This document shows, piece by piece, positions 41,425 through 51,005 of a DNA stretch of 64,000 bases. Below the pieces are notes generated by a model that was not told the DNA's origin, made no database searches, and saw only the letters and a list, made by a program, of their open reading frames with translations. How positions within the stretch are numbered: the first letter of the stretch is position 1; each line of letters starts with the position of its first letter. The stretch comes from JBNKWA01 sp050299555 (lineage in GTDB: Bacteria; Pseudomonadota; Alphaproteobacteria; Rhodobacterales; Rhodobacteraceae), in NCBI GenBank assembly GCA_050299555.1, contig JBNKWA010000090.1:18689-82688 (forward strand), written 5' to 3'. Both the position numbers and the translations under genes were made by a program.

Positions 41425-44217
41425 CTACTCGGCCGCCACCTGGCCGCCCGCCGGTTCCAACCGCACGGCGGAGAACTTGAACTCCGGGATCTTGCCGTAG
41501 GGGTCGAGCTGCGGGTTGGTCAGGATGTTGGCGGCCGCCTCGACGAAGGCGAAGGGCATGAAGGCGCAATCCTCGCTGACGGCGCGGTCGGCGCGGGTGC
41601 CAAGCGTGACCGTGCCCCGGCGGGTGGTCAGCCGCACCTCGTCGCCGGGGGCAAGGCCGAGCTTCCTCAGCGTCGCGGGGTGCAGCGCCACGAAGGCCTC
41701 GGGCTCCAGATGGTCGAGCACGCCCGCCCGGCGGGTCATCGAGCCGGTGTGCCAATGCTCCAGCTGGCGTCCGGTGATCAGGATCATCGGATAGTCCCGG
41801 TCGGGCGTCTCGGCCGGCGGCGTCACCTCGGCCGGCGTGAAGCGGGCCCGCCCCTCGGCGCGGGGAAAGCCGTCGCCGAAGACGATCGGCTGGCCCGGGT
41901 CCTCGGGCGTCAGCGACGGATAGGTGACGGCCTGTTTCTCGAGCCGCTCCCAGGTGATGTTGTCGAGCGATTTCATGCCCCGCTTCATCTCGGCGAAGAC
42001 CTCGCGCGGGTGGGTATAGGGCCAGTCGAGCCCCAGCCGCCGGGCAAGCGCGGTGGTGATCCACCAATCCTCGCGTGCCTCGCCCGGCGGCGGCACCGCC
42101 GGCCGCCCCATCTGCACCTGCCGGTTGGTGTTGGTGACGGTGCCGGTCTTCTCGGGCCATGCGGTGGCGGGCAGGATCACGTCGGCATAGTTCGCCGTCT
42201 CGGTCAGGAAGATGTCCTGCACCACCAGGTGCTCCAGCTTGGCCAGCGCCTCGCGGGCATGGGCGACATCGGGGTCGGACATCGCCGGGTTCTCGCCGAG
42301 GATGTACATGCCGCGGATGCGGCCGGCATGGATCGCGTCGATGATCTCGACCACGGTCAGGCCCTTCTGGGCCGAGAAATCGCCGGAATGCCAGATCTCG
42401 GAGAAGGCCGAGCGGACGCCGTCGTCGGTGACGCTCTGGTAGTCGGGCAGGAACATCGGGATCAGCCCGGCATCCGAGGCGCCCTGCACGTTGTTCTGGC
42501 CGCGGAGCGGATGCAGCCCGGTCCCCGGCCGGCCGACATGGCCGCACATCAGCGCCAGCGAGATCAGGCAGCGGGAATTGTCGGTGCCGTGGATGTGCTG
42601 CGAGATGCCCATGCCCCAGAAGATCATGCCGGCCCGGGCGGTGGCGAAGTCGCGCGCCACCTGGCGCAGGGTATGGGCGTCGATGCCGCACACGGCGGCC
42701 ATCTTTTCGGGTGCGAAGGCCAGCAGGTGGTCCTTCATCGCGTCCCAGTTCTCGGTGAAGGCCGAGATGTACTGCTGGTCGTAGAGGTGCTCGGTGACGA
42801 TCACGTTCATGATCGCGTTCAGCATCGCCACGTCGGTGCCGGGGCGGAACTTGAGCCGGTGGGTGGCGTAGCGGCCGAGGCCCACGCCGCGAGGGTCCAT
42901 CACGATCAGCTTGCCGCCGCGCTTGGCGAACTGCTTGAAATAGGTGGCGGCAACGGGGTGGTTCTCGATCGGGTTGGAGCCGATGACGATGGCGACGTCG
43001 GCATGCTCGATCTCGTTGAAGGTCGCGGTCACGGCACCGGAGCCGACATTCTCCATCAGCGCGGCAACGCTCGAGGCGTGGCAGAGCCGGGTGCAGTGGT
43101 CGACGTTGTTGTGGCCGAAGCCCTGCCGGATCAGCTTCTGGAAGAGATACGCCTCTTCATTCGAGCATTTGGCCGAGCCGAAGCCCGCTACCCGCTCGCC
43201 GGTGTCGTCGCGCAGGCGCGCCAGCCCGCCGGCGGCGGCGTCGAGCGCCTCGTCCCAGCTCACCTCGCGGAAATGCGTCTGCCAGTTGGCGGGGTCGACG
43301 TTCAGCCCCTTGGCCGGCGCGTCCTCGCGCCGGACCAGCGGTTTGGTCAGCCGGTGCGGGTGGGCGATATAGTCGAAGCCGAACCGGCCCTTGACGCAAA
43401 GCCGGTTCTCGTTGGCGGGGCCGTCGGCCCCCTCGACCCAGGCGATGCGGTCGCCCTTGACCTTGAAGGAAAGCTGGCAGCCGACGCCGCAATAGGGGCA
43501 GACGGAGTTGACCTCGCGGTCATAGCCGCGGCTGTCGCCACGCTGCGCGGCATCAAGCGCCGCCGCCGGCATCAGCGCGCCGGTGGGGCAGGCCTGCACG
43601 CATTCGCCGCAGGCGACGCAGGTGGACTGACCCATGGGATCGGCGATGTCGAAGACCGGATAGGCGTCGTGGCCGCGACCGGCCATGCCGATGACGTCGT
43701 TCACCTGCACTTCGCGGCAGGCGCGCACGCAGAGGCCGCACTGGATGCAGGCATCGAGATTGACCCGCATCGCAAGGTGGCTGTCGTCGAGCAGCGGCAC
43801 CCGGTCGCGCTCCAGCTTCGGGAAGCGGCTGGCCGCGACCTTCTGCGCCTCGACCATGTCCCACAGATGCGCAGAGCGGTCATGGGCGGCATCCCGGGTC
43901 GGCTGGTCGGCCACGAGCAGTTCCATCACCATTTCGCGAGCCCTGGTCGCCCGTGCCGTGCCGGTGCGGACCACCATCCCTTCGGCCGGCTTGCGGATGC
44001 AGCTGGCCGCGAGTGTGCGCTCGCCCTCGATCTCGACCATGCAGGCGCGGCAGTTGCCGTCCGGCCGATAGCCCTTCTCGCCCGAATGGCAGAGGTGCGG
44101 GATGCGATTGCCCTGCCGCAGTGCAACGTCCCAGATCGTCTCGCCCGGTTCGGCGGTCACCCTGGTTTCGTCCAGCGTGAAGGACACGGGTTGGGGCGGG
44201 GCGCCGGTCTTGGTCAT
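41425..44217 (-). CDS. formate dehydrogenase alpha subunit (FdsA/FdhF-like)
   Basis: A 930-residue molybdopterin oxidoreductase. The N-terminus has a 2Fe-2S domain (HLCHSGEKGYRPDGNCRAC), then two ferredoxin-type clusters (CIQCGLCVRAC, CVACGECVQACPTGAL) and the NADH-dehydrogenase G-like His/Cys region. The molybdenum domain starts with CPYCGVGCQL. Catalytic cysteine 379 is in HCTRLCHASSV, in place of selenocysteine. A C-terminal molydopterin-dinucleotide-binding domain ends the protein. It oxidises formate to CO2. Unlike fds operons, no NADH-linked beta or gamma subunits and no FdhD are adjacent, so the electron acceptor is uncertain. Confidence 0.9.
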   Translation of the reverse strand: MTKTGAPPQPVSFTLDETRVTAEPGETIWDVALRQGNRIPHLCHSGEKGYRPDGNCRACMVEIEGERTLAASCIRKPAEGMVVRTGTARATRAREMVMELLVADQPTRDAAHDRSAHLWDMVEAQKVAASRFPKLERDRVPLLDDSHLAMRVNLDACIQCGLCVRACREVQVNDVIGMAGRGHDAYPVFDIADPMGQSTCVACGECVQACPTGALMPAAALDAAQRGDSRGYDREVNSVCPYCGVGCQLSFKVKGDRIAWVEGADGPANENRLCVKGRFGFDYIAHPHRLTKPLVRREDAPAKGLNVDPANWQTHFREVSWDEALDAAAGGLARLRDDTGERVAGFGSAKCSNEEAYLFQKLIRQGFGHNNVDHCTRLCHASSVAALMENVGSGAVTATFNEIEHADVAIVIGSNPIENHPVAATYFKQFAKRGGKLIVMDPRGVGLGRYATHRLKFRPGTDVAMLNAIMNVIVTEHLYDQQYISAFTENWDAMKDHLLAFAPEKMAAVCGIDAHTLRQVARDFATARAGMIFWGMGISQHIHGTDNSRCLISLALMCGHVGRPGTGLHPLRGQNNVQGASDAGLIPMFLPDYQSVTDDGVRSAFSEIWHSGDFSAQKGLTVVEIIDAIHAGRIRGMYILGENPAMSDPDVAHAREALAKLEHLVVQDIFLTETANYADVILPATAWPEKTGTVTNTNRQVQMGRPAVPPPGEAREDWWITTALARRLGLDWPYTHPREVFAEMKRGMKSLDNITWERLEKQAVTYPSLTPEDPGQPIVFGDGFPRAEGRARFTPAEVTPPAETPDRDYPMILITGRQLEHWHTGSMTRRAGVLDHLEPEAFVALHPATLRKLGLAPGDEVRLTTRRGTVTLGTRADRAVSEDCAFMPFAFVEAAANILTNPQLDPYGKIPEFKFSAVRLEPAGGQVAAE

Positions 44218-44378
44218 GGGCTCGACTCTCCTCTGCTGGGCCCGATCTACATCATCGGGGCCGGGTGGTCAGGTGCAAATGCCGACTTGCCGCGCAGCTC
44301 CGGCGACACGGCTTGGCTGTGGACATTGCGCGCCAAACCCGGAAACATCGGGCAAGACCAACTGGGGAGGCACTGGGC

Positions 44379-45701
44379 ATGGACAGCCTTCTCGCCGAGG
44401 CAGGGGCGATCGCCAACCAGCTCTGGACCTTTGCCACCGGGCTGTGGCGGCCGTGGCCGCTGATCCAGATCGGCATCATCGCCCTGCTCTGGCTTGCAGC
44501 CCATCTGCTGGCCCGGGTGATCGAGCCCCGGCTCGATTCCTGGATGCGTGGGCTGAAGAACAAGCGCGTTGCCCAGCTGCGGGCGCTGATCGTGCTTGTG
44601 CGCCGAACCCGGAGCTTTCTTTTCGTTACGCTCGCCTGGGCCGTCTACCTTGCCATGCGCGCCTATACCTGGCCCAGCCGGTCGTTCCTGATCGGCATTG
44701 TCGCAACGCTGGCGGCGGCCTGGGTCTTTGTCGCCATCGCCTCGCGGCTGATCCGCAACGAGTTCCTCAGCCGCGTGGTCAGCTGGGGGGCCTGGATCTT
44801 TACCACGATCCAGATCCTCGATGTCGACGATCGGGCCAACGACATTCTGAACCGCATCGCCATCGATCTCGGCGAGACCCGGATCTCGGCGCTGCTGGTG
44901 CTGCAGGCGATGCTGACGCTGGGCATCCTGCTGGCCATCGCCGCCTGGCTGAGCGAGACCATCCGCGGCCGGATCCGGGCGCGCGAGGACATGTCGCCAT
45001 CGATCCGGGTCTTTACCGAGAAGGTCAGCGCGATCGTGCTCTATGTGGTCGCGGCGGTCATCGGCCTGCAGATGATCGGGTTCGACCTGTCATCGCTGAC
45101 GCTGTTCTCAGGCGCGGTCGGGCTCGGCGTCGGCTTTGGCCTGCAAAAAGTGGTGTCGAACCTGATCTCGGGACTGATCGTGCTTCTGGACAAGTCGATC
45201 AAGCCGGGTGACGTGATCTCGCTGGGCGAGACCTTTGGCTGGGTGACCGACCTCAATGCCCGCTATGCCGGGGTCGTGACCCGGGACGGGCGCGAGTACC
45301 TGATCCCGAACGAGGACCTGATCACCAACCAGGTGGTGAACTGGACCCATTCCAGCAATCTTGTGCGCCTCGATGTGCATTTCGGCGTCGCCTATGCCAG
45401 CGACCCGCATCTGGTGCGCAAGGTTGCCCGCGAGGCGGCGGCGGGGGTGAAGCGGGTGCAGGCCGAGCCGGGGCCGGTCTGCCACATCACCGGTTTCGGC
45501 GACAGTTCCATCGACTTCATCCTGCGGTTCTGGATCACCGACCCGACCGGCGGCCTGACCAACGTGCGCGGCGACGTCTATCTGGCGCTGTGGGATGCGC
45601 TTAAGGCCAACGGCATCGAGATTCCGTTCCCGCGCCGGGACGTCACCATTCTCGGCGATGGCGAGGACGGCCCGGTCAGGGACGCGGCCGTTCCGGGCTG
45701 A
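44379..45701 (+). CDS. MscS-family mechanosensitive ion channel
   Basis: A 440-residue small-conductance mechanosensitive channel homologue with about five membrane spans. The pore-lining TM3 and beta domain are typical: LFSGAVGLGVGFGLQKVVSN, NLISGLIVLLDKSIKPGDV and REYLIPNEDLITNQVVNW. It opens on membrane tension to relieve hypo-osmotic shock. ATG 44379 has an excellent GGGGAGG upstream. It is divergent from formate dehydrogenase and convergent with the exported-protein gene at 45727. Confidence 0.93.
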   Translation: MDSLLAEAGAIANQLWTFATGLWRPWPLIQIGIIALLWLAAHLLARVIEPRLDSWMRGLKNKRVAQLRALIVLVRRTRSFLFVTLAWAVYLAMRAYTWPSRSFLIGIVATLAAAWVFVAIASRLIRNEFLSRVVSWGAWIFTTIQILDVDDRANDILNRIAIDLGETRISALLVLQAMLTLGILLAIAAWLSETIRGRIRAREDMSPSIRVFTEKVSAIVLYVVAAVIGLQMIGFDLSSLTLFSGAVGLGVGFGLQKVVSNLISGLIVLLDKSIKPGDVISLGETFGWVTDLNARYAGVVTRDGREYLIPNEDLITNQVVNWTHSSNLVRLDVHFGVAYASDPHLVRKVAREAAAGVKRVQAEPGPVCHITGFGDSSIDFILRFWITDPTGGLTNVRGDVYLALWDALKANGIEIPFPRRDVTILGDGEDGPVRDAAVPG

Positions 45702-45726
45702 GGTCGGCCCGGACCGTCCCTTGGCT

Positions 45727-46119
45727 CTAGAAACAGAGGATCTCCGCCTCGGCCTGGGCGCGCCTGAGATCGGCCACCAGCGCATCGGCCACGGGGGCGC
45801 TGTTGAACACCGCCATGCGTTCGCCCCCCACCAGGCGCATCGACAGCACTGTCTCGGCCTCGACATATTTCTCGTAGGGCAGGATCGAGGCGATGGTGTC
45901 GATGGAGCAGGAGCATTTCTCGAGCACGTCGCGGCCCTGGCCGTTGGTGGCCATGCAGGCAAAGACATAGTCGGCGCGCGCGGCGGTTGGGTAGTCGTTG
46001 AGCTGCTCGGCAACATCGGCGCCACCTGCAAGGGTGCGCGGCGCCGCAGCTTCCTGCCCGCCGGCCGGCGCCGCGGCCAGCAGTGCCGCTGCCAGCGCAG
46101 GTCCTACCCGCCACCTCAT
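45727..46119 (-). CDS. exported protein of unknown function, last gene of sensor operon
   Basis: A 130-residue protein with a signal peptide (ending PAGGQ/EAAAP). The mature part has YVFACMATNGQGRDVLEKC followed by SCSIDTIASILPYEKYVEAE, a cysteine arrangement seen, as remembered, in small periplasmic proteins of methylotrophic and other alphaproteobacteria. It is not assigned to a named family. ATG 46119 overlaps the preceding gene's TGA (ATGA). Position in the RR-FIST-kinase operon suggests a link to that signalling pathway. Confidence 0.75.
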   Translation of the reverse strand: MRWRVGPALAAALLAAAPAGGQEAAAPRTLAGGADVAEQLNDYPTAARADYVFACMATNGQGRDVLEKCSCSIDTIASILPYEKYVEAETVLSMRLVGGERMAVFNSAPVADALVADLRRAQAEAEILCF

Positions 46120-46784
46120 TGCCCGGTCTGGCTCAGCGTGATCGAGGAGGCATAGGCCGGCGCACCGTCGTCGGCGGGAACCGTCGCCGACAGGCTGTTG
46201 TACCAGCCGGGCACGTCCTCGGACATCACCACGGTCAGCGTCAGGTCACCGAAGCCCGCCATCCGGTCGCGGTTGGGATCGTCCGCGAAAGGGTGCATCG
46301 TCACCACCTTCGCAGGCATTCGGGCGTCACCGAATTCGATGGTGGTGGTCTCGATCTCGGCCGGGCCCACCAGCGCGTCCTTGACCCGGTTACGGATGTA
46401 GAACGGGCTGCCACCGGCGATTTCGGCCATGTCGCGGACCACCGTCTCGACGAAATACATGATGACCGGGTTGCCGACACTGGCCGGGAAGGTGCCGATG
46501 GTGCTGTGCTTGTCGTCCTTGCGGAATTGCAGGCTCGCCTGCTCGGGGTCGCCGCCGATGAAGTCGAGCGCCAGGCTGCCGGTGGCACGCTCCGCTGCCT
46601 CGGGGCTGTCGCCACGGATGACCGTGCGGGCGTAGATCAGCTCTCCATCCCGGGGCAGGGCGTCAAGCGTGCCGGTCTTGAACAGAAGGTCGTAGGCGGC
46701 GGCGTCTTCGGCAGCGCCGGAAGGCGAGGCGGCGGCTGCATAGGCGACGGCCGCCAGGACGATGGCTGCGATTGTTCTTGGCAT
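46116..46784 (-). CDS. exported protein of unknown function
   Basis: A 222-residue protein with a signal peptide (MPRTIAAIVLAAVAYAAAAS, then PSGAAED). The mature part is beta-rich (LLFKTGTLDALPRDGELIYA, GSLALDFIGGD, FADDPNRDRMAGFGDLTLTV) without cysteines. I do not recognise the family; the pattern suggests a periplasmic beta-barrel-like or lipocalin-like fold, but that is uncertain. ATG 46784 lies 50 bp after the hybrid kinase stop, so it probably shares its transcript. Confidence 0.75.
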   Translation of the reverse strand: MPRTIAAIVLAAVAYAAAASPSGAAEDAAAYDLLFKTGTLDALPRDGELIYARTVIRGDSPEAAERATGSLALDFIGGDPEQASLQFRKDDKHSTIGTFPASVGNPVIMYFVETVVRDMAEIAGGSPFYIRNRVKDALVGPAEIETTTIEFGDARMPAKVVTMHPFADDPNRDRMAGFGDLTLTVVMSEDVPGWYNSLSATVPADDGAPAYASSITLSQTGQ

Positions 46785-46833
46785 GGTTGTTCTGCCTCCC
46801 CGGGGACCAAGGCTAACGCGCGCCCGCCGCCTG

Positions 46834-49119
46834 TCATGCCATACTTTTGTCTGTGGCGGGCAAGGCGCTGTCGCCGGCCGTGGCGGCGGCCGGGCCACCG
46901 CGGGTCTTCCAGTCCATCAGCGGCCGCAGCCGCGACAGCTGTAGCGGCTTGGTCAGCACGGTGAAGTCCATTTCGGCGCCGATCCGCAGCACCCGCTCGC
47001 TGCGATCGGCGGTGACCACGATGGCGGGGATGTGCTGGCCGGTGGCCTCGCGCAGTGCGCGGATCGCCGCGGCGCCGGTATCGTCGCCGTCAAGCTGGTA
47101 GTCGGCGACAATGATGTCCGGTGCCGTCCCGATCTCGGCCACCATATCCAGCGCCTCTTGGGTCGAGGCGGCGCCGAGCACGCTGGCGCCCCAGCTTTCC
47201 AGCATCGCGGTGGTGGCGAAAAGCACGTCCTTGTCGTTCTCGATGACCGTCACGATCAGGTCGAGATCGGCGTCCCGGCCGCTGTCGACCACCTGCGGCG
47301 AGGATGGCGCCGGAGCGGTCACCGCAGGCACCCGTTCCATCTCTATGGAAAACACCGAACCGACGCCGGGCTTGGAGCGCACCGAGACGGTATGGCCGAG
47401 ATGCCGGCACGCGCTGGCGACGATCGACAGCCCCAGCCCCATGCCCGAGCCGGGCTTGACGTTGTCGGCGCGGGTGAACTCCTCGAAGATGCGCTTCTGG
47501 TCCTTTCGCGAGATGCCGATGCCGGTATCCCAGACCTCGAGCACAACGGCGGACCCCTTGCGGCGGCAGCCGACCAGAACCCGGCCCTGATCGGTGTACT
47601 GGATGGCGTTGACGACCAGGTTCTGCAACGAGCGGGTCAGGTATTGCTGGTCGCTCTCCACCCACAGCGTCGACGGCACCGCCGACAGCCGCAGCCCCTT
47701 GCGCGCTGCAAGCGGCGCGTTGTCTTCGATCACCGTGCGCATGATGCCGTCGAGGCAGAAGGCGCGTGGTTTCAGCGCCGCCACGGTGCTGTCGAGCCGC
47801 GAGATGTCCAGCAGCGCGTTGAGAAGCGATTCCATCGACTGGAACGAGCCCTCGAGCCGCTCGACCAGTTCGGCCAGCGGGGTGTCGCGGGTCTTGTCGC
47901 CAAGGATCGAGATCAGGAGCTTGGCCGCGTTGATGGGCTGCAGCAGGTCGTGGCTGGCGGCGGCGAGAAAACGGGTCTTCGACGAGACCGCCACCTCGGC
48001 CGCCTCCTTGGCCAGCCGCAGTTCCTCCTCGACCCGGGCCTGGCGCTCGTGCTGTTCGCGCAGACGCTGGTTCGCGGCGGTCAGCTCGGCGGTGCGTTCG
48101 CGCACCCGCTGCTCGAGCAGTTCGGTCGTCTGTGTCTCGAGCGTGACGTCCGAGACGTCGGCGAGATAGTCGCCGGTGGGCAGGCGGTAGATGTTGAGGT
48201 CCAGCACCCGGCCATTGGCGTGGCGGACGCTGACGCCGAGCCGTCCCTCGGCACGCAGCCGCGCCGACCAGCGGTCGAAGTCGCGCTCCTGCGTGTCGGA
48301 GAAGATGGCGTTGGCCTGGATGAAGTTGACCACCTGGCTGACGCTGGTGCCTTTCTGCAGCCGCCCGTATGGGAGGTTCAGCAGGTCGCCGAAACGGTCG
48401 TTGTGGGCCATGATCGCACCGTCGCGCGAGAAGGTGCAGATGCCGACGCTCATGTGGTCGAAGGCCGACTGCAGGTAATGGGCCTGCTGGTCGATAAGCT
48501 GCGCCTTCTCGGTGCGGTTGGATCGCACGATGTCGGTGATGTCGGTCTGCATCACCACGATGGTGTCCGAGGTGGTGCGGTGGCAAACGAACTGGAACCA
48601 GCGGTCGTCCTTGAGTTCCAGCAGGAATGACAGGCGACCGCGGTCGCGCGGCACGACCGGCAAGCCGGGCTCGCGGTCGCGCGAGCGGGCCGGCGCGATC
48701 GCGGTGCTGCCGAACACGGCCTCGAAATAGGCATCCACCGACAACCCCGGCACGATCCGGTGGCTGATGTCGGGCAGCAGCCGCCTGAACAGGTCGTTGC
48801 TGACCTTCAGCCCGCCCTCGGCGAAAAGTGCAAAGCCGCCCTCCATCGCCGCCACGGCATCGGCGAGGTTCTTCTGCACCCGCTCGCGGTCGCTGCGGGC
48901 AACCTCCAGCTCGTTGGACGCCCGGCCGAGCGTGTCGAGCGCGCGTTCCAGCTCGCGGGTGCGTTCGCCGACCTGGCCCTGCAGCGAGATCGCCGACTGG
49001 AACAGCGAATAGGCCGAGCGGCCGACATCGTGCTGGCGGTTGGCGCGGCGGATCAGCGCCTCGATGATCTTTTGCTGGCGGGTTATCTGGAGTTCGAGTG
49101 AATCGCCCGGATCGATCAA
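46834..49119 (-). CDS. hybrid sensor histidine kinase (NahK/FlhS-like)
   Basis: A 761-residue cytosolic hybrid kinase. An N-terminal coiled coil (TRQQKIIEALIRRANRQHD) comes first. Two PAS-like regions follow (about 85-210 and 225-330). The HisKA box FLAAASHDLLQPINAAK has phosphorylatable H390, and the HATPase domain includes WDTGIGISRKDQKRIFEEF and GMGLGLSIVA. A C-terminal receiver has D673 in VADYQLDG. No membrane span was seen. The QPINAAK H-box variant is typical of NahK/ErcS'/FlhS-type kinases. ATG 49119 overlaps the FIST gene stop, so the FIST protein is the likely input sensor. The LuxR-type response regulator lies upstream. Confidence 0.9.
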   Translation of the reverse strand: MIDPGDSLELQITRQQKIIEALIRRANRQHDVGRSAYSLFQSAISLQGQVGERTRELERALDTLGRASNELEVARSDRERVQKNLADAVAAMEGGFALFAEGGLKVSNDLFRRLLPDISHRIVPGLSVDAYFEAVFGSTAIAPARSRDREPGLPVVPRDRGRLSFLLELKDDRWFQFVCHRTTSDTIVVMQTDITDIVRSNRTEKAQLIDQQAHYLQSAFDHMSVGICTFSRDGAIMAHNDRFGDLLNLPYGRLQKGTSVSQVVNFIQANAIFSDTQERDFDRWSARLRAEGRLGVSVRHANGRVLDLNIYRLPTGDYLADVSDVTLETQTTELLEQRVRERTAELTAANQRLREQHERQARVEEELRLAKEAAEVAVSSKTRFLAAASHDLLQPINAAKLLISILGDKTRDTPLAELVERLEGSFQSMESLLNALLDISRLDSTVAALKPRAFCLDGIMRTVIEDNAPLAARKGLRLSAVPSTLWVESDQQYLTRSLQNLVVNAIQYTDQGRVLVGCRRKGSAVVLEVWDTGIGISRKDQKRIFEEFTRADNVKPGSGMGLGLSIVASACRHLGHTVSVRSKPGVGSVFSIEMERVPAVTAPAPSSPQVVDSGRDADLDLIVTVIENDKDVLFATTAMLESWGASVLGAASTQEALDMVAEIGTAPDIIVADYQLDGDDTGAAAIRALREATGQHIPAIVVTADRSERVLRIGAEMDFTVLTKPLQLSRLRPLMDWKTRGGPAAATAGDSALPATDKSMA

Positions 49120-50273
49120 AACAGCGGCCCTCCCGGCGGCGGGAAGAAGGCGACGCCGACAAAGGTCTGGTTCACGTGAACCCCGTCATGCTGCTCGCCA
49201 AAGGTGTTGAAGCCCAGCACCCGGTGCCGCGACAGGATTCCCGAGACGTCGCGGGAGAGTTGCTTCTGCTCGATCTCCAGCTTGCGCAGGTAGCAGTCGA
49301 AGCCAAGGATGAAGTCGGGATCGACGCCGGCCGCGTCGGCAAGGCTGAGGCCCGATTCCAGCGTCCGCAGGATCTCCTTGCCGCGGCCGAGCGTCAGCAC
49401 CAGGCCGTCGTCGATGGCCGACAGGAACGACAGCGCGCCATCCTCGCGCGCGCCGTGAATGGCGCGGACGTGATAGAGCCCGTCATTGCGCACCAGAACC
49501 GGGTTCTCGGCAAAGACCTGCGGCGACAGGTCGGTGGCCGCGCAGCCGACCAGCCGCGCGTATTCCTCGGCCGCAGGCGCGCCGTTCAGTTCCAGGACAA
49601 GCCGTTCCTCCGGGATCGCGTCGGTCACCACCATCTGCTTGTCGGTGGGCAGGAAATGGTCGAAGCCGATGCCCTGGAAATGCAGCGAGGTCTCGATCAG
49701 CACCAGAAGCGCGGCATCGCTGTGGACCGTGCCACCATGCAGGATGAAGGTTCGGTCGCAGCCGAGCACGTTGCCGGCCGAGCCGCCATAGAGCGGGATG
49801 TGCTCCAGCCCCACCTCGAGCGCGGCGACCAGCAGGTCCTCCTGCTTGGACAGGCCATCGGCGAAGACCAGGGCCAGCCGGTTCCACCCGGCGGTGCGGG
49901 GGAAGTTCGAGGCCAGCCGGCGGGCCTGGGCCGAGACCTCGGCGATGGCCACCGGCTTCAGCGGGTGGAAAAGCTGGGTCGAGCAGCGGAAGTGTCTTTT
50001 CGGGAAGGCGACCAGCACCAGGGCGGTTTCGTCATAGCCTGTCGGGGTGATCTGGCCTGCGGTGGTGCAGCCAAACAGCGGCAGCCCCGGCAGCCAGCGG
50101 GCCAGCGCGGCCGCCAGGGGCGCCGGCGGCAGGTTTCCGGGCAGAAAGGCGATGGCAAAGCAGGTCTCGGCGTGGTCGATCTGCCCCGCGACCGCGCGGG
50201 CGGCGGCATCGGCGTCGCTTTCGGACGACACGGCGACCGTGACGCAGGCCGGCAAGGCGGTGTTCTGCGCCAC
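49116..50273 (-). CDS. FIST-domain sensor protein (NosP-like)
   Basis: A 385-residue cytosolic protein. The FIST N domain covers about 10-225 (LPLFGCTTAGQITPTGY, LALVFADGLSKQEDLLVAAL, IPLYGGSAG) and FIST C about 230-370 (ILGFDCYLRKLEIEQKQL, VLGFNTFGEQHDGVHVNQTF). In Pseudomonas, NosP, a FIST haemoprotein, senses nitric oxide and controls the adjacent NahK kinase. The same gene pairing here makes a ligand-sensing role likely, though NO or haem binding is unproven. Overlap with the kinase gene (ATGA) supports fixed stoichiometry. Confidence 0.88.
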   Translation of the reverse strand: MAQNTALPACVTVAVSSESDADAAARAVAGQIDHAETCFAIAFLPGNLPPAPLAAALARWLPGLPLFGCTTAGQITPTGYDETALVLVAFPKRHFRCSTQLFHPLKPVAIAEVSAQARRLASNFPRTAGWNRLALVFADGLSKQEDLLVAALEVGLEHIPLYGGSAGNVLGCDRTFILHGGTVHSDAALLVLIETSLHFQGIGFDHFLPTDKQMVVTDAIPEERLVLELNGAPAAEEYARLVGCAATDLSPQVFAENPVLVRNDGLYHVRAIHGAREDGALSFLSAIDDGLVLTLGRGKEILRTLESGLSLADAAGVDPDFILGFDCYLRKLEIEQKQLSRDVSGILSRHRVLGFNTFGEQHDGVHVNQTFVGVAFFPPPGGPLF

Positions 50274-50285
50274 GACGATGCCTCC

Positions 50286-51005
50286 CTACCGGCTCAGGAA
50301 CGCCTTGGCGTCGGCATCGCCGGCGCCGGGCTCAAGACTTGCGTTTTCCATCATCACCGCCGCCTGCGTCCGGTTCTGCACCCCAAGGCGGCGCAGCATC
50401 GCGGTGATGTGCGCCTTCACCGTAGCCTCGGCAAGGGACAACTCGTAGGCGATCACCTTGTTCGGCTTGCCGGCGCAGATCAGCTTCATGATCCGCGCCT
50501 GCTGGGGTGTCAGCTCGGCGATCCGTTGCGCCGCCTGCTGGGCCGGTTGCTGCGTCTCGGCCGTCCGCCGGTTGGGTGAGAACCCCTTGGGCAGGAACTT
50601 GCGGCCCATCCGCACCTCGGTCAGCGCCGCCTTCAGCTCGCGCACCGGTGCGTCCTTGGGCAGAAAGCCCGCGGCGCCCACATCCATGACCGCCTGGATC
50701 ACGTCGTCGGTGCTGAGGGCCGAGATGACCAGGATCGGCACGTCGGGCACCCGGCCGCGGATCGCCTTGAAGCCGCTGACGCCGGCCACGTCGGGCAGCT
50801 TGAGGTCGAGGATCACCAGATCCGGCGAGAATTGCGCGCCGATCTCGGCCAACCCGGACTTGAGTGTGGTCGCAGCGCGTATGGAGCAGCCATCGAATTC
50901 ATGTGCGAGGGCGGCGGTCAGCGCCTGGCAATAGAGCGGATGGTCGTCAATGACCAGAATCGACCGAAACCGGCACGCATCCTGCGTTACCGAGTCGTTC
51001 TTCAT
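50286..51005 (-). CDS. LuxR/NarL-type response regulator
   Basis: A 239-residue response regulator. The receiver domain (14-130) has D20 and D21, phospho-acceptor D67 (LVILDLKLPDVAG) and PKDAPV near the conserved lysine. The GerE helix-turn-helix reads LTPQQARIMKLICAGKPNKV and EATVKAHITAMLRRLGVQNR. ATG 51005 follows GAAGGGGAGG. It is the first gene of the FIST-kinase operon (12 bp to the FIST gene) and its probable output. Paracoccus FlhR is a comparable remembered example, regulating C1 oxidation genes. Confidence 0.92.
   Translation of the reverse strand: MKNDSVTQDACRFRSILVIDDHPLYCQALTAALAHEFDGCSIRAATTLKSGLAEIGAQFSPDLVILDLKLPDVAGVSGFKAIRGRVPDVPILVISALSTDDVIQAVMDVGAAGFLPKDAPVRELKAALTEVRMGRKFLPKGFSPNRRTAETQQPAQQAAQRIAELTPQQARIMKLICAGKPNKVIAYELSLAEATVKAHITAMLRRLGVQNRTQAAVMMENASLEPGAGDADAKAFLSR

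Noticed and set aside
41680..44463. 927-residue open frame antisense to formate dehydrogenase
   Set aside because: It is His/Asp/Gly-rich with no family features, as expected for the complement of a GC-biased gene. The minus strand encodes an unmistakable molybdoenzyme.
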